42,404 nt of DNA from Candidatus Bipolaricaulota bacterium (GTDB lineage: Bacteria > Bipolaricaulota > Bipolaricaulia > UBA7950 > UBA9294), in the NCBI GenBank assembly GCA_030612175.1, contig JAUWOJ010000002.1, positions 1-42,404 of the forward strand, in the 5' to 3' direction. Of this stretch, positions 24,286 to 31,782 are shown piece by piece. Under the pieces are notes generated by a model that had not been told where the DNA came from, searched no databases, and was given only the letters and a program-made list of their open reading frames with translations. A program made the position numbers and the translations under genes. Numbering within the stretch: the first letter of the stretch is position 1; every line of letters begins with the position of its first letter.

Positions 24286-24662
24286 TGTCTTACTCTTACT
24301 AGCTCTATTGCCGCCGATGATACAGCTCCTATTCCGGGAGGACTGAGCTTAGCGAGGTGAAGGGAGAGCTTTGTAATCTTTGGAAAGCGCTCTAGCAGTT
24401 CATTCACGATTGCATCAGCAAAGGTCTCGATCAGCTTATATTGTTGTGCCTTGTTAACCTTGTGAATGGTTTCTACAACCTGACGGTAATCAATGCTATC
24501 GCTGAGCAGATCGCTTTTGAGCGCACTCCTAAACCTGCCTTCAATCTTAAGATCGACTCGGAAGTCATTGCCATCCTTCCTCTCCTGAGCAGCGTGACCA
24601 TGGAATCCACAAATCTCTATTCCTGTAAGTAGAATGCGAGCCTCATCTTCGATTGTTGTCAC
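24282..24662 (-). CDS. folB: Dihydroneopterin aldolase
   Basis: The 126-residue enzyme converts dihydroneopterin to 6-hydroxymethyl-dihydropterin, the substrate of the next gene product, HPPK. Visible signatures are ILLTGIEICGFHGHAAQER at the start (usual form GhxxxGxHGxxxxE), the SIDYRQVVETIH segment, KLIETFADAIVNELLERFP and the closing strand LHLAKLSPPG. The start is a GTG at 24660-24662 that overlaps the glyS stop (GTGA), with AGGAGA upstream. The catalytic lysine of the family is likely the K in LHLAK. folP and folE are not in the window. Confidence 0.93.
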   Translation of the reverse strand: MTTIEDEARILLTGIEICGFHGHAAQERKDGNDFRVDLKIEGRFRSALKSDLLSDSIDYRQVVETIHKVNKAQQYKLIETFADAIVNELLERFPKITKLSLHLAKLSPPGIGAVSSAAIELVRVRQ

Positions 24663-26761
24663 CGTTTCTCCTGTGTAGAAGCAGGGTTGGTTTGGCGAGA
24701 GTCGCTGGTGGTGATCAGTTTGCTTAGATCTCCTATGTGGTAGAAGAGCCTTGCAAGTGCGCCCAGGAAACCTAGTCGGTTCTGCCTAAGACTTACTTCT
24801 TCTGCCATGACTAATACATCTTCAAAGTAGCAATTGATTGGGTCTCTGAGGGATAGTAGCAGCTTGATTCCCTGTTCGTAGTTTCCTTCCTCAAGAAGAC
24901 TGGTCAGTGAACCTTCCACCTTCAAGTATTCTCTCCATAATGCTTTCTCGGCCTCGGATTTGAACAACGATGGGTTGAAGTCCGTCTCAGCGCTATTCTT
25001 TGTTATGTTACATACCCGAGAAAAAGCGGCAATCAGTGAATGAAAGTCCTTGCTTTCGTGCCAGGTTGTGACCGCTCGGGCTCGGAGAAAGATGTGGTAG
25101 AAATTGCCGCCTGTTACTGCAGCAACACAGGCAACTACGTCGGGTCCGATTCCATACTTCTGCCGTAGAAGGTGCGCTACTCGTCCACTGATAAACCGTC
25201 TTACATCAGATATAGCGCCATTCCGTTCCATTACTAGATATGTCTCCTCGAGACTTTCAAGTAGCTCAAAGAAGTCTAGGTCCACTTTGCCCTCAATAGC
25301 CAAACGAATCAGGCCATTTGCTTGCCGCCTTATTCCGTAGGGATCGCGAGAGCCTGTTGGCTGCTCTCCAACAAGAACTGCGGCAATGACAGTATCTAGT
25401 TTGTCAGCCAAGGCTACTATAGTTCCCACTCTACTTTTCGGCAAACTGGCTTCGCTAGATATCGGGAAATAGTGCTCAGAAATCGCTTCTGCAACATCAT
25501 TCGACTCATCGTCAAGCCGTGCGTAAAGTCCTCCGGCTATTCCCTGTAATTCGGGGAATGCCTGCACCAACTCAGTAACAAGATCGGCCTTGCACAAGAA
25601 AGCAGCGCGATCAACTTCCTGGCCTAAGCCATCTCCAGTATGATCAGCTATCGCACCTGCTAGAGCACGAATTCTCTCCACCTTTTCCCATAGGGACCCA
25701 AGCCGCGCATCATAGACCATATTGTGTAAGTCTCGCACCTTTTCTGCCAGCGTACTCTGGCGATCCCTGTCAAAGAAGAAACGAGAATCACCCAGTCTGG
25801 CCTGTACAACTCGTTCGTAGCCAGCGCGTACAATTCCCTCTTTATCAGGCATTCCATCACGAAACCCCATGAAGCATGGAGAGGTACCATCCGCAAGAGA
25901 GAATGGGACAAACTTTCCCTCTTCCCGCAAGGTAGCATGTACGATTTCCGTTGGTAAACTGAGAAACTCCTCTGAGATACTGCCAAAGATCGGAGTAGGA
26001 TGTTCTGTTCCGTTGACAATACGGCTGAGAAGCTCGTTATCAACAAGGTAATCCGCACCGAGCCTATCTGCTTGTTCCCTGAGCGCATCCAGAACCATGG
26101 TCTGCCTCTCCCCTGGATCCACTACGACTAAGGAGTCCGCCAGGGTTTGCACGTAGCTTGTGGCCCCATCAAGAACGACCTCCTCTTGTTTCAAGAACCG
26201 ATGACCATAGGTCTTTCTTCCGGCGCGAAGGTACCCCAGCTCTATGGGGATGAGCTTGTCGTCATAAAGACAAACAAGCCACCGAAGTGGACGAATGAAA
26301 GACAGGCCAGAGGAGTCCCATCGCATCGTCTTCTTGGGATGCAAATCCATGATAATCCTAGGGAGGATAGCAAGTAGCACTTCAGACGTTTCCTTACCGG
26401 GGATCGACCGCTTGACAGATGTATAGATCTTAGCACCATACTTGACTTGCCCCAGTTCTCTTACTGTCACTCCTTGACTCTGCGCGAAACCAATTCCTGC
26501 TTGTGTAGCGCACCCTTCAGAGTCGAATGCAACAGCTGTTGGTGGCCCCTTTATACTCCTCACTCGTTCTTCTTGTTGTGTCTTAAGGTCGCGCACAAGT
26601 ACGGCAAGACGTCGTGGCGTGTAGTACACATCAATCTGTCGATAGGATAAAGCCTCCTGAGTGAATACCTTGCTTGTCGTAGCATGAAGTTCCTGCGCAA
26701 GACAAGGAATATCTAATGCAGGCATCTCCTCTACGCCAATCTCAAGTAGTAGGGTAGGCAT
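24659..26761 (-). CDS. glyS: Glycine--tRNA ligase, beta subunit
   Basis: The 700-residue beta subunit of the bacterial alpha2-beta2 glycyl-tRNA synthetase binds tRNA-Gly. Typical segments are the N-terminal LLLEIGVEEMPALDIPC, YYTPRRLAVLVRDL, IKGPP, FIRPLRWLVCLYD, ALADKLDTVIAAVLVGEQPT and GSRDPYGIRRQANGLIRLAI near residues 470-490. The C-terminal helical domain corresponds to the anticodon-binding part. Length is normal. The ATG at 26761 has GGGAGGA just upstream and overlaps the end of glyQ by 20 nt. It is followed by folB with a 4-nt overlap, so translation of all four genes from glyQ to folK is coupled. Confidence 0.96.
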   Translation of the reverse strand: MPTLLLEIGVEEMPALDIPCLAQELHATTSKVFTQEALSYRQIDVYYTPRRLAVLVRDLKTQQEERVRSIKGPPTAVAFDSEGCATQAGIGFAQSQGVTVRELGQVKYGAKIYTSVKRSIPGKETSEVLLAILPRIIMDLHPKKTMRWDSSGLSFIRPLRWLVCLYDDKLIPIELGYLRAGRKTYGHRFLKQEEVVLDGATSYVQTLADSLVVVDPGERQTMVLDALREQADRLGADYLVDNELLSRIVNGTEHPTPIFGSISEEFLSLPTEIVHATLREEGKFVPFSLADGTSPCFMGFRDGMPDKEGIVRAGYERVVQARLGDSRFFFDRDRQSTLAEKVRDLHNMVYDARLGSLWEKVERIRALAGAIADHTGDGLGQEVDRAAFLCKADLVTELVQAFPELQGIAGGLYARLDDESNDVAEAISEHYFPISSEASLPKSRVGTIVALADKLDTVIAAVLVGEQPTGSRDPYGIRRQANGLIRLAIEGKVDLDFFELLESLEETYLVMERNGAISDVRRFISGRVAHLLRQKYGIGPDVVACVAAVTGGNFYHIFLRARAVTTWHESKDFHSLIAAFSRVCNITKNSAETDFNPSLFKSEAEKALWREYLKVEGSLTSLLEEGNYEQGIKLLLSLRDPINCYFEDVLVMAEEVSLRQNRLGFLGALARLFYHIGDLSKLITTSDSRQTNPASTQEKR

Positions 26762-27605
26762 CGATTCCTCCCGTTCCCAAATAACCCTGTGCGCATGCCT
26801 TGGCTAGTTCACGAATTCGGGCGATAAAGCTCTCTCTCTCCGTAATGCTAATCGCGTGGCGAGCATCTAGAATGTTGAATAGGTGCGAACACTTCAGCGC
26901 ATAGTCGTAAGCAGGGAAGACCAGCCCGGCCACAAGACTGGCCTGACACTCTTCTTCACAAAGGGTGAACATCTTCTGGATACGCTCTACTGCTGCCGAC
27001 TCAAAATTGTAGATGGAGAACTGCCTCTCTTTTTCCCGCCACAAGGTGCCATAGGCTATCCTATCATTCCACCTGAGGTCATAAGCGCTTTCTACGCCCT
27101 GCAAAACCATGGCAATCCTTTCCAATCCATAGGTTAACTCCACTGAAACAGGATCGAGACTGACCCCCGCCATCTGCTGGAAGTAGGTAAACTGGCTGAT
27201 CTCCATCTCATCAAGACAGACTTGCCACCCCACACCCCATGCTGCAAGTGTTGGTGATTCCCAGTCATCTTCGGCGAACTTGACATCATGCTCAGCCAGG
27301 TTCATTCCCAACGCTTCCAGGCTATCCAAGTACATTTGCTGAATATTGCTCGGGGGCGGTTTGAGAACTGCCTGGTATTGGTGATGTAGTCGTAGGCGGA
27401 TTGGATTCTTCCCGTATCGTCCATCTGTTGGCCGCCGACTTGGCTCCAAGTATCCAACTCTCAATGCATCGGGTCCAAGTGTCCCGAAGAAAGTGGCAGG
27501 ATTGAATGTCCCGGCACCGGTCTCTACATCGTAGGGGTGGAGAATCAAACATCCATGACCGCGCCAGAAGTTGTGTAAGCGGAGTACAATGTCCTGAAAA
27601 TCCAT
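26742..27605 (-). CDS. glyQ: Glycine--tRNA ligase, alpha subunit
   Basis: The 287-residue catalytic subunit of bacterial tetrameric glycyl-tRNA synthetase forms glycyl-adenylate. The family sequence is clear: LHNFWRGHGCLILHPYDVET, GAGTFNPATFFGTLGPD, YLEPSRRPTDGRYGKNPIRL, HHQYQAVLKP, FAEDDWESPTLAAWGVGWQV and the motif VELTYGLERIAMVLQ. It lies directly downstream of rplT (1 nt between the glyQ ATG and the rplT stop), which replaces the pheS position found in many bacteria. Confidence 0.97.
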   Translation of the reverse strand: MDFQDIVLRLHNFWRGHGCLILHPYDVETGAGTFNPATFFGTLGPDALRVGYLEPSRRPTDGRYGKNPIRLRLHHQYQAVLKPPPSNIQQMYLDSLEALGMNLAEHDVKFAEDDWESPTLAAWGVGWQVCLDEMEISQFTYFQQMAGVSLDPVSVELTYGLERIAMVLQGVESAYDLRWNDRIAYGTLWREKERQFSIYNFESAAVERIQKMFTLCEEECQASLVAGLVFPAYDYALKCSHLFNILDARHAISITERESFIARIRELAKACAQGYLGTGGIDAYPTT

Positions 27606-27606
27606 C

Positions 27607-27969
27607 TTAGTTCTCGCTTGCTTCTTGTTTACTCAGCTCCGCCAGAGTTGCAAATACTTTTGTGTCGCGCACGGCGATATCAGCAAGCATCTTACGGTTA
27701 AGCTGGATGTCTCTCCTTCTAAGGCCACCGATAAGCGTTGAATAGGAAATACCATTCAATTTGGCGGCAGCACTGATTCTTTCGATCCATAATCGGCGGA
27801 AATCCCGTTTACGGCGACGCCGATCAATATAGCTGTTACGGAGGGCCTTCATTACTGCTTGTTTAGCAATGCGATGACATGTTCCTCTTTTCCCCTTGAA
27901 TCCCTTAGCACGGGCGATTATCTTTTTGCGGCTTTCCTTGCGTTTATTGCCTCTACGCACTCGTGGCAT
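27607..27969 (-). CDS. rplT: 50S ribosomal protein L20
   Basis: The 120-residue early assembly protein of the large subunit begins PRVRRGNKRKESRKKIIARA and continues KGFKGKRGTCHRIAKQAVM, RRKRDFRRLWIERISAA and LNRKMLADIAVRD, all family hallmarks. Of two adjacent ATG codons I choose the second, at 27967-27969, which lies 5 nt after AGGAGG and yields the standard N-terminus. It is third in the infC-rpmI-rplT operon. In many bacteria L20 represses this operon through an mRNA structure; I saw no obvious long leader here. Confidence 0.97.
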   Translation of the reverse strand: MPRVRRGNKRKESRKKIIARAKGFKGKRGTCHRIAKQAVMKALRNSYIDRRRRKRDFRRLWIERISAAAKLNGISYSTLIGGLRRRDIQLNRKMLADIAVRDTKVFATLAELSKQEASEN

Positions 27970-27989
27970 CATATCCTCCTGCGACCATT

Positions 27990-28184
27990 CTAGTTACCGA
28001 TCATCTTCCTGATCACTTTTGTCTGTCCGCCTTTAAGTTCTTTAGCTTGTCGTGCTTGCCGTGTAGCTTTCGATCGCTTCTTCGTGTTCTTGTGAAAGTA
28101 ATTGGACATATGGTGGAATATCCTACCTTTACTTGAGAGCTTGAAACGCTTCCTTACTCCACGGTGTGTCTTCTGTTTTGGCAT
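27990..28184 (-). CDS. rpmI: 50S ribosomal protein L35
   Basis: The 64-residue basic protein begins PKQKTHRGVRKRFKLSSKGR and contains the C-terminal KELKGGQTKVIRKMI pattern. It lies between infC and rplT, its invariable neighbours, with gaps of 12 and 20 nt. Length is standard. Confidence 0.96.
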   Translation of the reverse strand: MPKQKTHRGVRKRFKLSSKGRIFHHMSNYFHKNTKKRSKATRQARQAKELKGGQTKVIRKMIGN

Positions 28185-28196
28185 TTTCTGCTCTCC

Positions 28197-28694
28197 TCAT
28201 TTTTGTTGGTCAACGGGAACAAGCAACATTTGCAGGACTTTGTTCTTTTGCGAAGGTCGGTGATCTAGTTTAGCGATATCACTTACTATCTCTGCCACCT
28301 TGTCCATCAATGCATGTCCGCGATCAGCATGTACTATTTCTCTTCCTCGGAAGAAAATGCTTACCCGCACCTGGTTCCCAGCAGATAGAAATGTACGTAC
28401 ACGACGCATTTTGGTCTCGAAGTCGTGATTTCCTATCTTGATAGTAAACTTTACTTCTTTCAGACGGGTTTGGCGCTTTTGTTTCCGTTGGCGTTTTTCC
28501 TGACGATAGTGGTGTTTGCCATAATCAACAACTTTACACACTGTGGGCTTAGTAGCGGAAGCGATCTCGACCAAATCAAGCCCCTTAGCTTTTGCTTGCG
28601 CCAACGCTGTCTCTATCGACACTATTCCAAGATTCTCACCATTTTCAGCAATGAGCCGAACCTCTTTCTCTCTGATCTGCTCGTTCACTCTCAT
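28197..28694 (-). CDS. infC: Translation initiation factor IF-3
   Basis: The 165-residue factor binds the 30S subunit and checks start-codon pairing. It begins RVNEQIREKEVRLIAENGEN, followed by LGIVSIETALAQAKAKGLDL, the linker KPTVCKVVDYGKHHYRQEKR, KEVKFTIKIGNHDFETKM and the C-terminal domain HADRGHALMDKVAE. Here the gene starts at a normal ATG with AAGGAAG upstream, not at the AUU used in E. coli for autoregulation. It is the first gene of the infC-rpmI-rplT set and follows nadD by 54 nt. Confidence 0.96.
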   Translation of the reverse strand: MRVNEQIREKEVRLIAENGENLGIVSIETALAQAKAKGLDLVEIASATKPTVCKVVDYGKHHYRQEKRQRKQKRQTRLKEVKFTIKIGNHDFETKMRRVRTFLSAGNQVRVSIFFRGREIVHADRGHALMDKVAEIVSDIAKLDHRPSQKNKVLQMLLVPVDQQK

Positions 28695-28748
28695 GCTTCC
28701 TTTTATCTCTGCCTCCCCTGCTGTTTATGAATTATTCTGTTGCCCTTT

Positions 28749-29375
28749 CTAGCATAGCTTAGCCAGTTCCTTATTCTGATACAAACCACGCTCTTCAATA
28801 TAGGTAGCCACGATCGGCGGCACGCATTCTGTGATAGATTCTCCGTGAAGTACTCGCTCGCGTATCCAGGTTGAGGAAAGGTCTATCTCCTCCATTTCGA
28901 GGAAATGTATCTCTGCTTCGTGAAATGGTGGTCGCGAGAACACTTCTTGCTTGACATCATCTCGCGGCGCGACCACAAACGGAATAGCTTTTAGCAAAGC
29001 TTCCGGTTCCCTCCATGTGTTAATTTGCACAAGGAGGTCTGCTCCAACAATAAAACAGAGCCTCTCTGAACAACTCGTCTTCATAGCGCGGATTGTGTCA
29101 ACGGTATACGCCGGTCCAGCACGATCGATCTCAATCCGCGAAAGAGAAAACTTTGGGTAAGGTGCAATTGCCTCCCTTACCATCGCGTAGCGTAGCTCTT
29201 TACCAGTCCCAAATGCGACTTTCTTGTGTGGCGGAATGCCACTAGGGATAAACACTATTTTAGATAACGACAGCTCGCGAAGTGCTTGTTGCGCCACAAG
29301 CAAATGCGCATTGTGAAAGGGATTAAATGTTCCTCCAAACAGCCCGATTCTAGTCGCGAAACTCAAGTTCAACAT
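28749..29375 (-). CDS. nadD: Nicotinate-nucleotide adenylyltransferase
   Basis: The roughly 205-residue enzyme makes deamido-NAD from nicotinate mononucleotide and ATP. It has the nucleotidyltransferase motif GLFGGTFNPFHNAHLLVAQQ, then IPSGIPPHK, FIVGADLLVQINTWRE and the C-terminal LSSTWIRERVLHGE (the ISSTxIR signature). The ATG at 29375 touches its AGGAG, so a TTG a few codons inside (29366 or 29372) may be the real start; the conserved core begins soon after. It overlaps the obg 3' end by about 20 nt, consistent with the usual obg-nadD linkage. Confidence 0.94.
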   Translation of the reverse strand: MLNLSFATRIGLFGGTFNPFHNAHLLVAQQALRELSLSKIVFIPSGIPPHKKVAFGTGKELRYAMVREAIAPYPKFSLSRIEIDRAGPAYTVDTIRAMKTSCSERLCFIVGADLLVQINTWREPEALLKAIPFVVAPRDDVKQEVFSRPPFHEAEIHFLEMEEIDLSSTWIRERVLHGESITECVPPIVATYIEERGLYQNKELAKLC

Positions 29376-30618
29376 CTCCTATCCGTAAAAGGTCTCCTTC
29401 AGTAATACCGCAACGTACCAGTTCACGCACAACCCCCATCTTCTCGAGGCGACCGCCTAGGTATTCCCACGCGTCCTCGCTATCAAGCACAAGTTTCTGG
29501 ACCAGCTGTTCAACGGCCTCTCCTCTTAGGATGAAAACGTCACCTTCACGCCTCACAGAGAAGCTCGCTTTATCGGAATATCGATAAACACGCCATGGTA
29601 CCGCAGTCTTGGCCTTGTGCATTGTCGTTTCCTGCAAGAGGTGATGAATCTTCGTTATCAACTGAGGAATTCCTCTTCCTGTAATAACAGATGTCGGCAG
29701 CAACTGAATACCATTCTTAGCAAATCGAGCCACTAGCGTCTCTAGCGCATTGTCCTCAACCAGATCAATCTTGTTCCCTACAACAAGCTGTCGACGTTCA
29801 GCCAAACGGGGGTTAAAGGCGGCAAGTTCTTTGTTAATCTCTTCGTAAGCCTGAAGTGGATCCTGTTCTTGAGCTCTTGCCAGGTCTACCATGTGAACAA
29901 GCACCCGCGTCCGCTCAATGTGTTTCAAAAACCGATCCCCAAGACCTTTACCAGCATGCGCTCCCTCGACTAAGCCTGGAACATCGACTATTACAAACTG
30001 ATGTATGTGATCCACATTGACCACGCCTATGTTGGGGATAGTGGTGGTAAATGGGTAATCAGCTACCTTTGCTTGCTTTCCCGAAATAAGCGAGATAAGG
30101 CTTGATTTTCCAGCATTAGGTCGGCCAATTATTCCTGCGTCCGCGAGAATCTTCAATTCAAGACGTAGGACATTACTCTGGGGCTTTGCTCCGCGTTCAC
30201 AGATGCGCGGTGCCTGCCGAGCAGAAGTGGTAAAGCTTTTGTTGCCCCTTCCACCTTCTCCGCCACGCGCGACTACTACTTCGTCCCCCGCGGACGAGAG
30301 ATCCGTAATCTGCCTGCCACTACTTCGATCGAAGACCAGTGTTCCTATAGGAACAGAGATAATAGTATCCTTGCCCTGCGCACCTTTCTTATTATTGTTG
30401 CCCCCATTGCTTCCAGGCTTGCCGCGAAATATAGTGTCACTCTGAAACCGATACAAAGTAGAGATACCTGCTTCGGCGCGCAATATTACGGCTCCACCGC
30501 TTCCACCACTTCCTCCGCCTGCGCCCCCTCTTCTGCGGTAACGATTAGACGAAAAACTTATTATGCCATTGCCTCCACGCCCTCCATGCACATGTATGTC
30601 TGCTTGATCAATAAACAT
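29350..30618 (-). CDS. obg: Obg/CgtA family ribosome-associated GTPase
   Basis: The 422-residue GTPase is involved in late assembly of the 50S subunit. The glycine-rich Obg fold occupies about residues 1-155 (DIHVHGGRGGNGIISFSSNR, GGAGGGSGGSGGAVILRAEA). The G domain follows, with GRPNAGKSS, the switch I TTTIPNIG, DVPGLVEGAHAGKGLGDRFL and NKIDL. The C-terminal OCT domain covers about 340-422. I use the ATG at 30616-30618 (MFIDQADIHVHGG), the family's N-terminus, rather than a TTG six codons earlier; neither has a strong binding site. It follows rpmA, as in most bacteria. Confidence 0.96.
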   Translation of the reverse strand: MFIDQADIHVHGGRGGNGIISFSSNRYRRRGGAGGGSGGSGGAVILRAEAGISTLYRFQSDTIFRGKPGSNGGNNNKKGAQGKDTIISVPIGTLVFDRSSGRQITDLSSAGDEVVVARGGEGGRGNKSFTTSARQAPRICERGAKPQSNVLRLELKILADAGIIGRPNAGKSSLISLISGKQAKVADYPFTTTIPNIGVVNVDHIHQFVIVDVPGLVEGAHAGKGLGDRFLKHIERTRVLVHMVDLARAQEQDPLQAYEEINKELAAFNPRLAERRQLVVGNKIDLVEDNALETLVARFAKNGIQLLPTSVITGRGIPQLITKIHHLLQETTMHKAKTAVPWRVYRYSDKASFSVRREGDVFILRGEAVEQLVQKLVLDSEDAWEYLGGRLEKMGVVRELVRCGITEGDLLRIGDVELEFRD

Positions 30619-30650
30619 GGAGACGCCACGAGGCAAACATGAGAAGAGAA

Positions 30651-30908
30651 CTAGTCCTTCTTGACTGGCAACACGCTAACGTATTTCTTGCTACGTCCCT
30701 CAAATTGGACATAGCCCGGAGAGGTGGCATAAATCGTGTAGTCTCGGCCTAGGCCAACGTTCCGCCCTAAGCCGTACTTGGTTCCATGTTGGCGAATGAT
30801 GATGCTTCCCGCGTTTACCCACTGGCCTCCGTATCGCTTCACTCCTAGACGTTGACCAGGGCTATCCTTAAAATTACTGGACGAACCAGTACTCGTTTTA
30901 TGTGCCAT
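30651..30908 (-). CDS. rpmA: 50S ribosomal protein L27
   Basis: The 85-residue protein sits near the peptidyl transferase centre. It begins AHKTSTGSSSNFKDSPGQRL and continues GVKRYGGQWVNAGSIIIRQH, GTKYGLGRNVGLGRDYTIYA, then VQFEGRSKKYVSV. The N-terminus is the short mature type (AHK), without the FxxFASKKG extension that Prp protease removes in Firmicutes. This matters because the gene just upstream is a Prp homologue that has lost its catalytic residues. Confidence 0.97.
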   Translation of the reverse strand: MAHKTSTGSSSNFKDSPGQRLGVKRYGGQWVNAGSIIIRQHGTKYGLGRNVGLGRDYTIYATSPGYVQFEGRSKKYVSVLPVKKD

Positions 30909-30920
30909 AGTACTCCTTAC

Positions 30921-31244
30921 CTATACACGTACTTTCGCCCCAGCCTCACGAACCACAAGATCATGGGGGTATTCTTTCTCTAACATCTTTAGCCCAATCA
31001 ACAGAGTCTCCATAATCGCATCTATTTCCCTGTCCAAATGGGGATCACTTCGGTCAATCGTCAGAACGAATTCCTTTCCCGCAGAGAAGGTTGGTCTAAT
31101 ATACAAATAACTACTCACCGAGGCAACCGTTGCCCGCAACAAGTGTACTGCACTTGCTGAAGCGGTTGTGTCTGTCTGCATTCCTTGTAGCGTGAAGCCA
31201 ACAAGTCTGCCATCTTCATCGCGTCGGACAAGGACTTCGCCCAC
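30921..31244 (-). CDS. Prp (YsxB)-family protein, catalytically dead version
   Basis: The 107-residue protein sits between rplU and rpmA, the fixed position of Prp, the cysteine protease that trims L27 in Firmicutes. The fold pattern matches: an N-terminal strand VLVRRDEDGRLVGFTLQG, a helix with SAVHLLRATVASV, then a strand region and the final helix IMETLLIGLKMLEKEYPHDL. Against staphylococcal Prp as I remember it, the catalytic His of the GH pair is Met here (LQGM) and the catalytic Cys, 12 residues later (DIVCA), is His (SAVHL). So it should not be a protease. L27 here has no cleavable extension. A structural or assembly role is inferred only. Confidence 0.8.
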   Translation of the reverse strand: MGEVLVRRDEDGRLVGFTLQGMQTDTTASASAVHLLRATVASVSSYLYIRPTFSAGKEFVLTIDRSDPHLDREIDAIMETLLIGLKMLEKEYPHDLVVREAGAKVRV

Positions 31245-31254
31245 TTTATCTCCC

Positions 31255-31569
31255 CTACGGCTCTATCTTAGTGATTAGTGTTGTCATAAACGACTGACGG
31301 TGACCACGCTTGCGTCGATACCCCGTCTTGCTCTTATACTTATAGACAATTATCTTTTTCGACTTCGCTTGTGCTTGCACCTTACCTTTGACTACCGCAC
31401 CATCTAGGTAAGGCGTTCCTACATGGGTACCGCTGTCGTCAACGAGAAGAACAACCTTGTTGAATTCTACTGGCTTTCCGGAATCAAGGCCCTGAATCAG
31501 CTCGTGCTCCAAGAGCATTCCCTCTTCGACTCGATATTGTTTTCCACCTGTTTGAATTACGGCATACAT
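31255..31569 (-). CDS. rplU: 50S ribosomal protein L21
   Basis: The 104-residue protein starts MYAVIQTGGKQYRVEEGMLL at 31569, seven codons inside the longest frame, with GAGGTG upstream. It ends YKRKxxY-like, KSKTGYRRKRGHRQSFMTTL, the family signature. It is the first gene of the rplU-prp-rpmA-obg operon, directly behind a good promoter, with a leader of only about 17 nt. Confidence 0.96.
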   Translation of the reverse strand: MYAVIQTGGKQYRVEEGMLLEHELIQGLDSGKPVEFNKVVLLVDDSGTHVGTPYLDGAVVKGKVQAQAKSKKIIVYKYKSKTGYRRKRGHRQSFMTTLITKIEP

Positions 31570-31592
31570 TTCCAGCACCTCAAGTAACACAG

Positions 31593-31621
31593 ATTTTAGC
31601 AGGCTACTTCCTGTTTTTCAA
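31593..31621 (-). promoter_or_regulatory. Promoter for the rplU operon
   Basis: On the minus strand, TTGAAA (31621-31616) and TAAAAT (31598-31593) are separated by 17 nt, with five of six matches in each box. Transcription should start near 31586. The rest of the gap to metG (to 31782) has a hairpin at 31656-31679 (CAACG and TAAG pairing with CTTA and CGTTG around one C-C mismatch) that may mark the end of the metG transcript, without a T run. Confidence 0.6.
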
Positions 31622-31782
31622 TGCACCCACCCAACTTACTATTTCTCATCACTAACCAACGCTAAGCGCTCTTACCGTTGGATCAAGAGATCGTCTTCCA
31701 GGTCTATCACAACTAGCGGAATCTACCCGTGAGACTGCTCGCACACTGAGATCAAGCGCCGATAGCCAGCTCAAGTGATATT

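Noticed and set aside
28130..28748. L20-type or IF-3-type autoregulatory leader for infC-rpmI-rplT
   Set aside because: Gaps are only 54, 12 and 20 nt, infC starts at ATG, and I saw no long pseudoknot-like pairing, so I do not report a leader.
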